A DNA stretch of 64,000 bases from Vagococcus luciliae (GTDB lineage: Bacteria > Bacillota > Bacilli > Lactobacillales > Vagococcaceae), in NCBI RefSeq assembly GCF_024637875.1, contig NZ_CP102451.1, positions 1,491,001-1,555,000 of the forward strand, written 5' to 3'. Shown here piece after piece: positions 1 to 12,998 of the stretch. Numbering within the stretch: the first letter of the stretch is position 1; each line of letters begins with the position of its first letter. Below the pieces are notes generated by a model that searched no databases, was not told where the DNA came from, and was given only the letters and a program-made list of their open reading frames with translations. Made by a program: the position numbers and the translations under genes.

Positions 1-630
1 GGAAAAACCACATTATTAAAATTATTAATGCGAGAATATGATGATTATGATGGTGAAATTCTATTTGGCGAAAATAAATTACAACATTATACTTTAGATT
101 CCCTACTTCACTCAATTGGATACGTTCCACAAGATCACTTTCTCTTCTCGATGACAGTAAGAGATAATATACGCTTCGGTCGTCCAAAAGCTTCCCAAGA
201 ATTAGTTGAAAAAATTGCCAAACAAGCAGCAGTTCATGAAGATATTTTAGGCTTTAGCAAAGGATATGACACAATGGTTGGAGAACGTGGTGTGTCTTTA
301 TCTGGAGGACAGAAACAACGAATCTCTATAGCAAGGGCTTTGCTAACAGAACCAGAATTGCTTATTTTAGATGATGCATTGTCTGCAGTTGATGCGAAAA
401 CTGAAGAGCTTATTTTATCAAGTCTAAAAGAAACACGGAAAAATAAAACAACGATTATTACCACTCATCGACTAAGTAGTGTGAAACATGCCAAAGAGAT
501 TATTGTTATCGACGAAGGAAGAATTATTGAACGTGGCTCGCATAGTGAATTGATTGCATTAAACGGTTGGTACAAGAGAATGTACGATCATCAACAACTT
601 GAACAAAAAATAGAAGGGGGGATAAATTGA
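1..630 (+). CDS. ABC exporter subunit, ATPase domain (5' truncated by window edge)
   Basis: Only the C-terminal nucleotide-binding domain is inside the window; the frame is open from base 1 and begins in the Walker A motif (GKTTLLKLL). In order come a Q-loop (YVPQD), the signature LSGGQKQ, Walker B followed by Asp (LLILDDALSAVD) and an H-loop (TTHRLS). The residue after Walker B is Asp where the catalytic Glu normally stands, so this subunit carries the degenerate half-site of a heterodimeric exporter such as BmrC/YheI or LmrC. The next gene starts on the last base of its stop codon and should encode the partner. The exported substrate (drug, lipid or peptide) cannot be told from sequence. 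Confidence 0.9.
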   Translation, partial: GKTTLLKLLMREYDDYDGEILFGENKLQHYTLDSLLHSIGYVPQDHFLFSMTVRDNIRFGRPKASQELVEKIAKQAAVHEDILGFSKGYDTMVGERGVSLSGGQKQRISIARALLTEPELLILDDALSAVDAKTEELILSSLKETRKNKTTIITTHRLSSVKHAKEIIVIDEGRIIERGSHSELIALNGWYKRMYDHQQLEQKIEGGIN

Positions 631-2411
631 TGGAAGAACAACAATCAGCATGGTCAAAATCATTTACGATGAAAGAGCAAAAAAATATTGTAAAACGATT
701 GATTACATTTGCTAAACCTTTTAGGAAATATTTTTATGGTTCTTTAGTATTTGCTGTGTTACTTGCTGTAGTCAATATTATTCTACCTAAAATTTTACAG
801 ATTTTTATGGATAATCATTTAACTGATGTGAATGTCCAAACAAAAGTGATTTTATATTTTGCTGGATTATATGGTTTAGGAACATTATTTAAAGCAATTG
901 TTTGGTTTGGACAGTGGATTTTGTATTACAAGGGATCTCTTCAAACCTATCAATCACTTCGAGTGAAGTTATTTTCAAAACTTCAAACGATGGGGATGAG
1001 ATACTTTGACCAAACACCGGCAGGGTCAATTGTTTCAAGAGTAACCAATGATACAGAAACGCTATTTGATTTTTGGTTAGTATTCTTGATGGTGTTATCT
1101 GCGTTATTTGGTATCATCGCATCCTTTATTGCGATGGCAACGATTAATATCCAATTGATGTTTGCATGTTTAATCTTTTTCCCGATATTACTGGTGATTA
1201 TCTGGTATTATCAAAAATTTAGTTCAAAAATTTATCGCAGTATGCGTGAGAGATTAAGTCAATTAAATACTAAGCTAAATGAATCAATTTCAGGTATGCA
1301 AATTGTGCAATATTTTAGACAAGAAGAACGTCTTGAAGAGGAATTTGAAGAAAATAATAATGAATATTTAAAAACAAAGTATGCTATGATACGTACTAAC
1401 TCCTTGTTACTTGCGCCAATTATTAACTTATTATTTGCATTAGCAACAGCGATGATTTTAGGATTCTTTGGATTTAAATCATTTAACTCACTAGTTGAAG
1501 TAGGGATGATTTATGCATTTATTTCATACGTTCAACAATTCTTTAATCCAATGACACAGATGATGGATTTTCTAAGTACATTTCAAGATGGATTGGTTGC
1601 CGGTAGTCGAATTATTGGAATATTAGATCATGAGGAATTAGTGCCACAACAAAATGAAGGAGCGAATGCCACTATAACGAATGCTAAGATTGAGTTTAGA
1701 AATGTTAGCTTTTCATATGATGGTAAACACAATGTACTAAATAATATTAGTTTTGTAGCTAATCCTGGTGAGACTGTAGCGCTAGTTGGTCATACGGGTA
1801 GTGGTAAAAGTTCGATTATTAATGTACTAATGAGGTTCTATGAATTTTATGATGGCGACATATTCATTGACGATGTGAATATCAAAGATTATCCGATGGA
1901 AGAACTTCGTGAGAAAATGGGATTAGTCTTGCAGGATGCCTTTATGTTTTATGGCGATATTTCAAGTAATATCAGGTTGTTAAATAATAATATAACTGAT
2001 GAAAAAATTATTCATGCGGCAAAATTTGTTCAAGCAGATAAATTTATTGAAACACTACCTAAAAAGTATCATGCACCAGTTTTAGAAGGTGGATCTAGTT
2101 TTTCTAGTGGACAAAGACAATTGATTTCTTTTGCTCGCACCATTGTAACAGATCCTAAAATATTGGTACTTGATGAAGCAACAGCTAATATTGATACAGA
2201 AACCGAAACATTGATTCAAGAAGGATTAGAGAAGATGCGTAAAGGTCGTACGACGATTGCCATTGCACATAGATTGTCTACTATTAAAGATGCCAATCTT
2301 ATTTTAGTTCTTGAAAAAGGTCATATTGTTGAAAAAGGAACGCATGATGAATTAATTCAAGAAGAAGGACTTTATTTTGATATGTATCGACTACAAAATA
2401 ATCAAATATAA
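630..2411 (+). CDS. ABC exporter subunit, membrane plus ATPase domains (BmrD/LmrD-like)
   Basis: The protein of 593 residues has an N-terminal six-helix exporter domain (about 30-325) and a C-terminal ATPase: Walker A GHTGSGKSS near 386-394, a Walker B with canonical Glu (ILVLDEATANID) and H-loop AHRLS. Its signature is FSSGQ rather than LSGGQ. Together with the Asp-for-Glu change in the upstream subunit, this makes one degenerate and one active ATP site, the pattern known from TM287/288 and BmrCD. I chose ATG at 630, 8 bases after AAGGGGGG, over the in-frame TTG at 627. It overlaps the upstream stop by one base, so the two are probably translationally coupled. The substrate is unknown. Confidence 0.9.
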   Translation: MEEQQSAWSKSFTMKEQKNIVKRLITFAKPFRKYFYGSLVFAVLLAVVNIILPKILQIFMDNHLTDVNVQTKVILYFAGLYGLGTLFKAIVWFGQWILYYKGSLQTYQSLRVKLFSKLQTMGMRYFDQTPAGSIVSRVTNDTETLFDFWLVFLMVLSALFGIIASFIAMATINIQLMFACLIFFPILLVIIWYYQKFSSKIYRSMRERLSQLNTKLNESISGMQIVQYFRQEERLEEEFEENNNEYLKTKYAMIRTNSLLLAPIINLLFALATAMILGFFGFKSFNSLVEVGMIYAFISYVQQFFNPMTQMMDFLSTFQDGLVAGSRIIGILDHEELVPQQNEGANATITNAKIEFRNVSFSYDGKHNVLNNISFVANPGETVALVGHTGSGKSSIINVLMRFYEFYDGDIFIDDVNIKDYPMEELREKMGLVLQDAFMFYGDISSNIRLLNNNITDEKIIHAAKFVQADKFIETLPKKYHAPVLEGGSSFSSGQRQLISFARTIVTDPKILVLDEATANIDTETETLIQEGLEKMRKGRTTIAIAHRLSTIKDANLILVLEKGHIVEKGTHDELIQEEGLYFDMYRLQNNQI

Positions 2412-2422
2412 TAAGAAGAATA

Positions 2423-2468
2423 AAAAAACAGACTCGGGAAAAAAATGATTTTCTGAGTCTGTTTTTTT
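2423..2468. terminator. Bidirectional intrinsic terminator
   Basis: Inverted repeat with arms AACAGACTC (2427-2435) and GAGTCTGTT (2455-2463), flanked by an A-run on the left and a T-run on the right. It can end the ABC exporter transcript on + and the pyrophosphatase-like gene on -. Confidence 0.85.
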
Positions 2469-2488
2469 ATTCGTTAATATCATAGGGT

Positions 2489-2815
2489 TTAGTCAACAAG
2501 ATACACAGAAGAATCGAAATGTTGTTCGATGAACTTAATTTGGTCATATATTTCTTCTGTTGTATAGATTTCACCTGGAGACGAGATGACCCATTTGGTT
2601 TCAACATCGTCATGTCGTTTGACAATGGCGATGAGGACACCATCAAATGACTCAATAGGGGTTTGAACATTTCGAGAAATAATATAGGCATCTTGTTCTT
2701 TTCCATCTCCTGCTATGATGTTTTTGACATAACCGTAGTTGATTGGATAAACAGTACCATATTCATTTTGATACCCAAGAGGTCTGTCTATCGTGACGTT
2801 TATTAAACGAGTCAT
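2489..2815 (-). CDS. Small inorganic pyrophosphatase-like protein, probably degenerate
   Basis: The protein has 108 residues, against about 170-180 for bacterial family I pyrophosphatases. It keeps recognisable family stretches: YPINYGYV, then GDGKEQDAYII, then a segment around VKRHDDVETKWVI. In the family signature D-(S/G)-D-(P/E)-x-D, the second metal-binding Asp is Lys here (DGKEQD), so normal pyrophosphate hydrolysis is doubtful. I chose ATG at 2815 because AAGGAGG lies just upstream of it; a longer frame starting at 2848 has no such site. The gene stands alone, convergent with the ABC exporter and divergent from pcrA. The family link rests on these short motifs and the true role is unknown. 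Confidence 0.7.
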   Translation of the reverse strand: MTRLINVTIDRPLGYQNEYGTVYPINYGYVKNIIAGDGKEQDAYIISRNVQTPIESFDGVLIAIVKRHDDVETKWVISSPGEIYTTEEIYDQIKFIEQHFDSSVYLVD

Positions 2816-2948
2816 AAATAACCTCCTTTTTCCTAAATTGTAATCCAAATTCTAAGATTAAGCAATGTAAAAAGAAAAATAGAAAGAAATTATTCTAAGA
2901 ATTTGCTATAATAGAAAAGGATTTGATCAGAAAGGGTGTTCGTACCAA

Positions 2949-5192
2949 ATGACGCAAAAACATAATTTATTGGCAGGTCTAAATGACAAACAACAAGCTG
3001 CCGTTCAAACGACACAAGGGCCTTTACTTATCATGGCTGGTGCAGGTAGTGGGAAAACAAGAGTCTTAACTCATCGTGTCGCTTATTTAATCGATGAAAA
3101 AGGGGTTAACCCTTGGAATATTTTAGCTATCACCTTTACCAATAAAGCAGCCAAAGAGATGAAGGAACGTGTGGTGTCGATTCTTGGAACAGTTGGTGAA
3201 GATGTGTGGGTCTCAACTTTCCACTCAATGTGCGTCAGAATGTTACGACGTGACGCTGATTTGATTGGTTACAATCGCCAGTTCACGATACTGGATGCTA
3301 GTGACCAACAAACATTGATTAAACGGATTTTAAAAGAAGAAAATATTGATCCTAAAAAATATGATCCACGCAGTATTTTATCTCAGATTAGTCAGGCAAA
3401 AAACGAATTATTAACGCCTGAATCATATGAAGAACGCTACACAGGTTATTTTGAGCAAATTGTTGCAACGTGCTATAAAAGATACCAAAAAGAACTTCGC
3501 AACAATCAATCAATGGATTTTGATGATTTGATTATGTTGACGATTCGTTTGTTTAAGGAAAGTCCTGAAACATTATCTTATTATCAAAATAAATTTCAAT
3601 ACATTCATGTGGATGAGTACCAAGATACAAACCACGCACAATACACGTTAGTGAATTTATTGGCACAACGTTTTAATAATCTATGCGTGGTTGGGGATGC
3701 TGATCAAAGTATTTACGGATGGCGTGGCGCTGATATGCAGAATATTTTAGATTTTGAAACAGACTATCCTGATGCAAAAACAATTTTACTTGAACAGAAT
3801 TATCGTTCAACGAAACATATTTTACAGGCGGCAAACAGTGTGATTAACCACAACCAAAACCGTAAGAAAAAAGAATTATGGACAGATAATCAATCAGGCG
3901 AAAAAATCGTGTATTATCGTGCAAACTCTGAACGAGAAGAAGTGCAATACATTGTGACAACCATTCAACAGTTGAAGTTACAGGAACAGCGCTCTTATGG
4001 TGATTTCTGTGTGCTATATCGAACAAATGCCATGTCCCGTGTGATTGAGGATACGTTCTTAAAAGCCAATATTCCTTATAAAATGGTGGGTGGACATAAG
4101 TTCTATGATCGTAAAGAAATCAAAGATATTTTAGGGTATCTAAAAGTTATTTCTAATGAAATGGATTCGTTAAGTTTTGAGCGTGTGGTGAATAGCCCTA
4201 AGCGAGGCATTGGGCCTGGAACAATAGAGAAAATCAGAGAATTTGCTGATATGCATGGTTGGTCGTTACTTCAAGCGACAGTGGATATTGATTTAACACC
4301 AGTTACTGGAAAAGCAAAAAAAGAGCTTGGCAATTTTGGTCAGATGATTATGCAATTAAGAAAAATGATACCTTATCTAACCATCACTGAATTGGTCGAG
4401 CAAGTATTAGATAAAAGTGGTTATCAAGAGGATTTAGTGAAACAAAACTCACTTGAATCTCATTCACGTTTAGAAAACTTGGAAGAGTTTTTAACTGTTA
4501 CAAAAGAATTTGATAAGCGTTATGAAGAGGGAGATTATGAGGATGAAAGTGAAAACGATGAAGACAAATTAGCACTCTTTTTAAATGATTTGGCACTTGT
4601 GTCAGATATCGATTCACTAGAAGATGACCAAGGTCAAGTAACCTTTATGACACTTCATGCGGCTAAAGGTCTAGAATTTCCATATGTCTTTTTAGTTGGA
4701 ATGGAAGAAAGTATTTTTCCATTATCACGAGCTGTTTTAGAAAGTGATGAATTAGAAGAAGAACGTCGTTTGGCTTACGTGGGGATTACCCGAGCGGAAA
4801 AACAATTATTCTTAACGAACGCATCGAGCCGTATGTTGTATGGTCGTACACAATACAATCGTCCGTCACGCTTTTTAGAAGAAATTGATGAAGATGTGTT
4901 AGAAAAAGTTGGTGCAGTGCATAAAGTCGCTAGCCAAAAACCGATTGGGGAAAAATACCGTCGAGCAACGTATCAGCAGCCAACAACAACAGCTGTGACA
5001 GCGAAAAAACAAACGGGTGGCGAAAAAGCACCATGGCAACCAGGTGACAAAGTCGAACATAAAGCATGGGGCATTGGAACGGTTGTGAAAGTGAGTGGAG
5101 ATGCTAAAGATATGGAGTTAGACGTGGCATTTCCTTCTCAAGGAATTAAACGGTTATTAGCCGCTTTTGCACCAATTACAAAAGTAGATTAA
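2949..5192 (+). CDS. pcrA: ATP-dependent 3'-5' DNA helicase PcrA
   Basis: UvrD/PcrA superfamily 1 helicase of 747 residues that unwinds DNA in repair, rolling-circle replication and removal of RecA or stalled RNA polymerase. Visible motifs are the Q motif near LNDKQQAAV, Walker A GAGSGKT (about 31-37), DEYQDTN (motif II, near 222), [13 protein letters not shown] (III), QNYRST (IV), [10 protein letters not shown] (V) and VGITRAEK (VI). The C-terminal 50 residues ([15 protein letters not shown] and onward) are the Tudor-like domain that contacts RNA polymerase. It heads a co-directional run with ligA 15 bases downstream, a usual Firmicute order. Length is normal for the family. Confidence 0.97.
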   Translation: MTQKHNLLAGLNDKQQAAVQTTQGPLLIMAGAGSGKTRVLTHRVAYLIDEKGVNPWNILAITFTNKAAKEMKERVVSILGTVGEDVWVSTFHSMCVRMLRRDADLIGYNRQFTILDASDQQTLIKRILKEENIDPKKYDPRSILSQISQAKNELLTPESYEERYTGYFEQIVATCYKRYQKELRNNQSMDFDDLIMLTIRLFKESPETLSYYQNKFQYIHVDEYQDTNHAQYTLVNLLAQRFNNLCVVGDADQSIYGWRGADMQNILDFETDYPDAKTILLEQNYRSTKHILQAANSVINHNQNRKKKELWTDNQSGEKIVYYRANSEREEVQYIVTTIQQLKLQEQRSYGDFCVLYRTNAMSRVIEDTFLKANIPYKMVGGHKFYDRKEIKDILGYLKVISNEMDSLSFERVVNSPKRGIGPGTIEKIREFADMHGWSLLQATVDIDLTPVTGKAKKELGNFGQMIMQLRKMIPYLTITELVEQVLDKSGYQEDLVKQNSLESHSRLENLEEFLTVTKEFDKRYEEGDYEDESENDEDKLALFLNDLALVSDIDSLEDDQGQVTFMTLHAAKGLEFPYVFLVGMEESIFPLSRAVLESDELEEERRLAYVGITRAEKQLFLTNASSRMLYGRTQYNRPSRFLEEIDEDVLEKVGAVHKVASQKPIGEKYRRATYQQPTTTAVTAKKQTGGEKAPWQPGDKVEHKAWGIGTVVKVSGDAKDMELDVAFPSQGIKRLLAAFAPITKVD

Positions 5193-7229
<2,037 letters not shown>

Positions 7230-7242
7230 AAGGAGAATATTG

Positions 7243-7548
7243 ATGGCAATTTCAAAAGAAGAAGTACAACACGTTGCAAAATTATCAAAGTTGCGTTTTT
7301 CAGATAGTGAATTAGATGAAATGACAAAACATTTAGGGAAAGTCACAGACATGATGGCTAGTTTGAGTAATGTTGATACAACGGACGTTGCGTTTACATC
7401 AAACGTAACGGAAGAAACCAATGTTTTTAGAGAAGATATTAGTGTGAAAGGCGAAAGCCGTGATGCGTTATTAAGTAATGTTCCTGAAACACAAGATGGC
7501 TACATTAAAGTACCAGCAATCATGGATAACGGGGAGGCAGGAGCATAA
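7243..7548 (+). CDS. gatC: Asp-tRNA(Asn)/Glu-tRNA(Gln) amidotransferase subunit C
   Basis: Small subunit (101 residues) of the GatCAB amidotransferase, which converts mischarged Glu-tRNA(Gln), and Asp-tRNA(Asn) where present, to the correct amide form. The sequence starts [19 protein letters not shown], the typical GatC N-terminus. ATG at 7243 is preceded by AAAGGAGA. A longer frame opening at 7207 overlaps the ligA end and has no ribosome site. The stop overlaps the gatA start by one base (TAATG), implying translational coupling. Confidence 0.96.
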   Translation: MAISKEEVQHVAKLSKLRFSDSELDEMTKHLGKVTDMMASLSNVDTTDVAFTSNVTEETNVFREDISVKGESRDALLSNVPETQDGYIKVPAIMDNGEAGA

Positions 7549-9017
7549 TGACTGAGTTACAAACATTAACAGTAAAACAACTAAGTGACGCATTAAATAA
7601 AAAAGAATTAAGCTCACAAGAAATCGTAAAAAGTGGATTTGATTATATCAAACAAACGGAACCAACGATTGACGCATTTATCACGCTAAGCGAAGAAAAA
7701 GCCTTAGCAGAAGCAAGAAAAATTGATGAGTCACCACGTAGTGAATTAACGCCACTAGCTGGTATTCCGATTGGGATTAAAGATAATATCGTGACAAAAG
7801 ACGTGTTAACAACCGCAGCAAGTAAGATGCTATATAACTTTAACCCAATCTATTCAGCAACAGCCGTTGAAAAATTAGAATCAGCTGGACTTGTATCTAT
7901 GGGTAAATTAAACATGGATGAGTTTGCGATGGGGTCTTCGACTGAAACCTCTTATTTTAAACAAACTAAAAATGCGTGGGATCAAACAAAAGTACCAGGA
8001 GGCTCTTCTGGTGGATCAGCAGCAAGTGTGGCAGCTGGGCAAGTTCCTGCATCATTAGGAAGTGATACAGGTGGAAGTATCCGCCAACCTGCTTCATTTA
8101 ACGGAATTGTTGGGATGAAACCAACCTATGGACGTGTTTCTCGTTATGGTTTAATTGCGTTTTCTTCAAGTTTAGATCAAATTGGTCCAATGACTCGTAC
8201 AGTAGAAGATAATGCCATGATTTTAAATGCCATTTCTGGTCATGACGCAAAAGATAGTACAAGTTCTCGTCGTGACACACCAGATTTTACAAACTTAATT
8301 GGTCAAGACATCAAGGGCATGAAAATTGGGGTACCAAAAGAATTTATGGGTGAAGGGGTTCATCCTGATATTCGTGACGCCGTAAAAAATGCCGTTAAAA
8401 CATTTGAAGCACTTGGCGCGACAGTTGACGAAGTGAGTTTACCAAATGCAGTTTACGGTGTGGAAGTTTACTATATTATCGCTTCATCAGAAGCATCATC
8501 AAACTTACAACGTTTTGATGGGATTCGTTATGGATACCGTTCTGAAAATGTGTCAAACTTAGAAGATGTGTATGTTAACTCTCGTTCTGAAGGGTTTGGT
8601 TCAGAAGTGAAACGTCGTATCATGCTTGGAACGTTCTCATTAAGTGCTGGATTCTATGATGCATACTTTAGAAAAGCTGGACAAGTTCGTACGTTGATTG
8701 TCAATGACTTCAAAAAAGTCTTTGAAAACTATGATTTGATTTTAGGACCTGTTTCACCAACTGTGGCGTTTGAGTTTGGAGCAGCTAAAGATGATCCAAT
8801 CACAGCCTATATGCGTGACATTTTAACCATTCCAGTTAACTTAGCAGGGTTACCAGGGATGAGCGTTCCAGGAGGATTCTCTGAAGGATTACCAATCGGA
8901 ATTCAATTAATCGGAAATCATTTTGAAGAAGAAAAAATGTATCAAGCAGCTTATGCGTTTGAACAAGCAACCGATTTCCATAAAAAACAACCTGTTATTT
9001 TAGGAGGTAAAGCATAG
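7548..9017 (+). CDS. gatA: Glu-tRNA(Gln) amidotransferase subunit A (amidase)
   Basis: The subunit releases ammonia from glutamine and channels it to GatB. It is an amidase-signature enzyme of 489 residues with a Ser-cisSer-Lys triad: Lys78 in [10 protein letters not shown], Ser153 in the [10 protein letters not shown] stretch and Ser177 in [10 protein letters not shown]. It overlaps gatC by one base and gatB by one base, consistent with stoichiometric synthesis of the three subunits. The GatCAB system is expected in organisms lacking a glutaminyl-tRNA synthetase. Confidence 0.97.
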   Translation: MTELQTLTVKQLSDALNKKELSSQEIVKSGFDYIKQTEPTIDAFITLSEEKALAEARKIDESPRSELTPLAGIPIGIKDNIVTKDVLTTAASKMLYNFNPIYSATAVEKLESAGLVSMGKLNMDEFAMGSSTETSYFKQTKNAWDQTKVPGGSSGGSAASVAAGQVPASLGSDTGGSIRQPASFNGIVGMKPTYGRVSRYGLIAFSSSLDQIGPMTRTVEDNAMILNAISGHDAKDSTSSRRDTPDFTNLIGQDIKGMKIGVPKEFMGEGVHPDIRDAVKNAVKTFEALGATVDEVSLPNAVYGVEVYYIIASSEASSNLQRFDGIRYGYRSENVSNLEDVYVNSRSEGFGSEVKRRIMLGTFSLSAGFYDAYFRKAGQVRTLIVNDFKKVFENYDLILGPVSPTVAFEFGAAKDDPITAYMRDILTIPVNLAGLPGMSVPGGFSEGLPIGIQLIGNHFEEEKMYQAAYAFEQATDFHKKQPVILGGKA

Positions 9018-10447
9018 TGAATTTTGAAACAGTCATTGGGTTAGAAGTCCATGTGGAATTAAAAACCGAATCAAAAATCTTTTCACCATCTGCCGCTCAC
9101 TTTGGAGCAGACCCAAATACTAATACAAACGTGATTGATTTTTCAATGCCAGGTGTTTTACCTGTTTTAAATAGAGGGGCACTTGAATATGGTATGAAAG
9201 CCGCTTTAGCACTTAACTGTAAAATCAACCATCACACAAATTTTGATAGAAAAAATTATTTCTATCCTGATAATCCCAAAGCCTACCAAATCTCTCAAGA
9301 TGACAAACCAATCGGATACGACGGCTGGGTTGAAATCGAAGTAGAAGGCAAAAAGAAAAAAATCCGCATCGAACGTGTTCATTTAGAAGAAGATGCGGGT
9401 AAAAATATCCATGCAACAGATGGTTATTCCTATGTTGATTTAAATCGCCAAGGCACACCACTTATTGAGATTGTCTCTGAAGCAGATATGCGCTCACCTG
9501 AAGAAGCCTATGCTTATTTAGAAGCTATTCGCTCAATCATCCAGTTTACTGGTGTGAGTGATGTGAAAATGGAAGAAGGCTCAATGCGTTGTGATGCCAA
9601 TATTTCGCTAAGACCTTATGGGCAAGAAAAATTCGGAACAAAAGCAGAACTTAAAAACTTGAACTCACTAAACTACGTGAAACAAGGCCTTGCTTTCGAA
9701 GAACAACGTCAAGCAAAAGTTTTAATGTCAGGTGGCATCATCCAACAAGAAACACGTCGTTATGATGAATCAACGAAATCAACGATTCTAATGCGTGTGA
9801 AAGAAGGAGCAAGTGATTACCGTTACTTCCCAGAACCAGATATCCCATCAATTGATATTAGTGAAGAATGGGTAGAAGAAATCAGAGAATCATTACCAGA
9901 GATGCCTGCAGACAGACGTATTCGTTATGTGAGTGAACTTGGATTACCTGAATATGATGCGATGGTATTAACTTTATCTAGTGATATGTCAGATTTCTTT
10001 GATGCAACAGTGAATAACGGAGCAGATGCAAAACAAGCATCTAACTGGTTAATGGGTGAAGTGTCAGCTTACTTAAATAGCGAGCATTTAGACTTACTTG
10101 AAACAAAACTAACACCAGAAAATCTTGCTGGTATGATTAACTTAATCGCTGATGGAACAATTAGTTCTAAAATTGCGAAAAAAGTCTTTAAAGAATTAAT
10201 CGAAAACGGTGGCGACGCTAAAGAGGTCGTTGAAGCAAAAGGATTAGTCCAATTATCTGATCCAGCTCAATTATTGCCAATGATTAATGAAGTATTAGAC
10301 AAAAATGAACAGTCAATCGAAGACTTTAAAAATGGAAAAGATCGTGCTGTTGGGTTCTTAGTGGGCCAAATTATGAAAGCAACAAAAGGAAAAGCAAATC
10401 CAGGAGTCGTGAACAAATTACTAAAAGAGGAATTATTGAAACGTTAA
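9017..10447 (+). CDS. gatB: Asp/Glu-tRNA amidotransferase subunit B
   Basis: The subunit binds and phosphorylates the mischarged tRNA and transfers ammonia from GatA. It begins [15 protein letters not shown] and contains the core segment HLEEDAGK and the YDESTKST stretch typical of GatB, then a C-terminal YqeY/GatB tail domain (about 330-476). The start is GTG at 9017, placed after TAGGAGGTAA inside the gatA end and sharing one base with the gatA stop. Length of 476 is usual. Confidence 0.97.
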   Translation: MNFETVIGLEVHVELKTESKIFSPSAAHFGADPNTNTNVIDFSMPGVLPVLNRGALEYGMKAALALNCKINHHTNFDRKNYFYPDNPKAYQISQDDKPIGYDGWVEIEVEGKKKKIRIERVHLEEDAGKNIHATDGYSYVDLNRQGTPLIEIVSEADMRSPEEAYAYLEAIRSIIQFTGVSDVKMEEGSMRCDANISLRPYGQEKFGTKAELKNLNSLNYVKQGLAFEEQRQAKVLMSGGIIQQETRRYDESTKSTILMRVKEGASDYRYFPEPDIPSIDISEEWVEEIRESLPEMPADRRIRYVSELGLPEYDAMVLTLSSDMSDFFDATVNNGADAKQASNWLMGEVSAYLNSEHLDLLETKLTPENLAGMINLIADGTISSKIAKKVFKELIENGGDAKEVVEAKGLVQLSDPAQLLPMINEVLDKNEQSIEDFKNGKDRAVGFLVGQIMKATKGKANPGVVNKLLKEELLKR

Positions 10448-10480
10448 ATTGACAACGTTCGATATGAAGGAGCAAGTTAA

Positions 10481-11506
10481 ATGAGAGCAAGATTAATTTA
10501 TAATCCAACATCTGGAAAAGAGTTGTTAAAACGAAATTTAGCAGATATTTTAATGGTACTTGAAAAAGCTGGATATGAAGCGAGTGCCTTTGCAACAACA
10601 CCTGATCCTTTCTCAGCTAAAAAAGAAGCTACAAGAGCTGCAAATGCGGGGTTCGATTTAATTGTCGCAGCAGGGGGTGATGGTACGATTAATGAAGTCA
10701 TTAATGGAATCGCCCCTCTTGAGAAACGACCTAAATTAGCGATTATCCCTGGTGGTACAACAAATGACTTTGCTCGTGCGTTGCAAATTCCACGTGATAA
10801 TGTCGTAAAAGCAGCTGAGGTCATTTTAAAAAATCAAACCATTAAATCAGATATTGGAAAAGCAGGAAACACTTATTTTATGAATATTGCAGCAGGTGGT
10901 TACTTGACTGAATTAACCTATGAAGTACCATCTCATCTAAAAAGTGTTTTTGGCTATCTTGCCTATTTAGCAAAAGGAGCAGAGATGTTACCGCGAGTGA
11001 AACCTATTAAAATGCGTCTAAAATATGACGATGGTGAGTTCGACGGGAAAGCATCGATGTTCTTCTTAGGGCTAACCAATTCAGTTGGTGGCTTTGAACA
11101 AATTGTTCCCGATGCTCAATTAGATGATGGAAAATTTTCGCTTATTATTGTTAAAACAGCCAATGTATTAGAAATTATGCATTTGGTGGCTTTAATGCTA
11201 AATGGCGGAAAACACATTGACGACCCTAGAATTGAATACATCAAAACCTCTAAGTTATATGCTGAAGCATTTGATGAGGATTATCGCATGATGATTAACT
11301 TAGATGGTGAATATGGTGGTGATGCACCAATGGAATTTATAAATTACAAACAACACATAGAAATTTATGCTAATTTGGATGCAATACCTGACTCGGCTAT
11401 TTCAATTGAAGAAGAAGAAGCGTCTGATCGATTTATCGAACAAGTCGAACAACTCACTCAAGAAGACATTAATGAAGATGGCAATATTTTTGGCAATAAA
11501 GAGTAG
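10481..11506 (+). CDS. dgkB: Diacylglycerol kinase DgkB
   Basis: Soluble lipid kinase that returns diacylglycerol, left by lipoteichoic acid synthesis, to phosphatidic acid. The catalytic-domain motif GGDGTINEVINGI is near 65-77, with the nucleotide-binding PGGTTNDFARAL near 91-102. At 341 residues it is about 40 residues longer than B. subtilis DgkB; the extra C-terminal tail is acidic (SIEEEEASD and onward). It lies 33 bases after gatB with the ribosome site GAAGGAGCAAG and is probably in the same transcript. A sphingosine-kinase-like lipid kinase is the only alternative; gene context favours dgkB. Confidence 0.92.
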   Translation: MRARLIYNPTSGKELLKRNLADILMVLEKAGYEASAFATTPDPFSAKKEATRAANAGFDLIVAAGGDGTINEVINGIAPLEKRPKLAIIPGGTTNDFARALQIPRDNVVKAAEVILKNQTIKSDIGKAGNTYFMNIAAGGYLTELTYEVPSHLKSVFGYLAYLAKGAEMLPRVKPIKMRLKYDDGEFDGKASMFFLGLTNSVGGFEQIVPDAQLDDGKFSLIIVKTANVLEIMHLVALMLNGGKHIDDPRIEYIKTSKLYAEAFDEDYRMMINLDGEYGGDAPMEFINYKQHIEIYANLDAIPDSAISIEEEEASDRFIEQVEQLTQEDINEDGNIFGNKE

Positions 11507-11539
11507 TACGTGCACTGTTTAAAATAGAAAGAGGATTTT

Positions 11540-12922
11540 ATGAAAAAAGAAAAAATCGAAGCACCAGTGAAAAAGAATGAGCGTTTAGTTGTTGATATTA
11601 TTGATATGACGTATGATGGACGAGGCGTGGCAAAAGTGGATGGTTTCCCCATTTTTGTTGAAGAAGGCATTACAGGCGAGCGAGTAAAAATTCATGTGAT
11701 GAAAGTCATGAAAAAATTTGCATTTGCGAAAATTATGACGTGGGAAACAACAAGTGAAAACCGTGTTGAAGCAGTGGAAAAGGACTTAATTCGTACAGGA
11801 ATTGCCCCACTACACCATATGAGCTACAATGCACAATTAGATTTTAAGAAAAATCAAGTAACTCAAGCGATGAAACGAATTGGTGGTTTTGAAGAGTTAA
11901 ACGTTGCGGATGTTTTAGGAATGGAGCCCCCATTTGCTTACCGAAATAAAGCACAAATCCCAGTACGTATGATTGGTGCTGAAATTGAACTTGGATTCTT
12001 TAGAAAAAATAGTCATGATTTAATTGTGGTTGAAGACTTTTTAATTCAAGATAAAATGATTGATGAGATTTTATTATTCTTGAAAGAAAGATTAAGAAAA
12101 TACTCAATTAAACCATATGATGAAAGTCAACATTCAGGACATCTGAAAAGCATTGTCATTCGCAAAGGACATTACTCAAATGAAGTGATGGTAACTTTTG
12201 TGACACGTAAAAAGAAAATTTTTTACTTGCATGATATTGTGACTGAACTTGTGGCAGCTTATCCAAACGTAGTATCAGTGATGCAAAATATCCAACCAAA
12301 TGTGACAAACAAAGTCTTAGACGAGCGTTTGAATGTTTTATATGGTAAAGATAGCATTAGTGACGAGTTATTAGGTAAGACATATCATATCTCTGCTCAA
12401 TCATTCTACCAAGTAAACACTGAGCAAGCTGAAAATCTTTATAAAAAAGCCATTGAGTTAGCTGATTTGAAAAAAGATGATGTGGTTCTTGATGCGTATT
12501 GTGGTATTGGAACAATTGGGCTGAGCATGGCTAACAAAGTGAAAAAAGTGTACGGTGTTGAAATCGTGCCAGAAGCGATTGAAGATGCGATTCATAACGC
12601 AGAAATTAATGACATTACAAATGTTGAGTTTAAAGCCGGAGCAGCTGATAAAGTTTTGAAAAATTGGACAGCAGATGGCATTAAGTTTGATGTGATTGTC
12701 GTTGACCCACCAAGAAAAGGGTTAACAGAAGATTTCATCAAACAATCAGTTGAATTAGAACCAGAAAAAATTGTTTACATTTCATGTGATCCAAGTACGA
12801 TGGCACGTGATATGAAACTGTTTGCTAGTTTAGGCTATACAAGTGATACTGTTTATCCAGTCGATATGTTCCCGCAAACGACACATATTGAGTGTGTGAC
12901 AGTGTTAAAGAGAAAATCATAA
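11540..12922 (+). CDS. rlmCD: 23S rRNA (uracil-5-)-methyltransferase, RlmCD/RumA family
   Basis: SAM-dependent enzyme that makes 5-methyluridine in 23S rRNA. An N-terminal TRAM RNA-binding domain (about 12-70) is followed by the methyltransferase core with the SAM loop LDAYCGIGTIGLSMA (about 316-330), VVDPPRKG and the catalytic Cys416 in YISCDPSTMARD. Low-GC Gram-positives often use one enzyme for both U747 and U1939, hence RlmCD; I cannot tell the sites from sequence. The CxxC cluster of the enterobacterial RumA iron-sulfur form is not obvious. The gene is last in the pcrA-ligA-gatCAB-dgkB run and is followed by a terminator. Confidence 0.9.
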   Translation: MKKEKIEAPVKKNERLVVDIIDMTYDGRGVAKVDGFPIFVEEGITGERVKIHVMKVMKKFAFAKIMTWETTSENRVEAVEKDLIRTGIAPLHHMSYNAQLDFKKNQVTQAMKRIGGFEELNVADVLGMEPPFAYRNKAQIPVRMIGAEIELGFFRKNSHDLIVVEDFLIQDKMIDEILLFLKERLRKYSIKPYDESQHSGHLKSIVIRKGHYSNEVMVTFVTRKKKIFYLHDIVTELVAAYPNVVSVMQNIQPNVTNKVLDERLNVLYGKDSISDELLGKTYHISAQSFYQVNTEQAENLYKKAIELADLKKDDVVLDAYCGIGTIGLSMANKVKKVYGVEIVPEAIEDAIHNAEINDITNVEFKAGAADKVLKNWTADGIKFDVIVVDPPRKGLTEDFIKQSVELEPEKIVYISCDPSTMARDMKLFASLGYTSDTVYPVDMFPQTTHIECVTVLKRKS

Positions 12923-12925
12923 CGA

Positions 12926-12962
12926 AAAAAGACAAGTAAAAAACTTTACTTGTCTTTTTATA
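12926..12962 (+). terminator. Intrinsic terminator after rlmCD
   Basis: Stem AAAAAGACAAGTAAA / TTTACTTGTCTTTTT with a four-base loop and trailing T residues, immediately after the rlmCD stop. Confidence 0.9.
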
Positions 12963-12998
12963 TTTTATAAAAGATAGAAATCACTATTAAAAAAGGCG

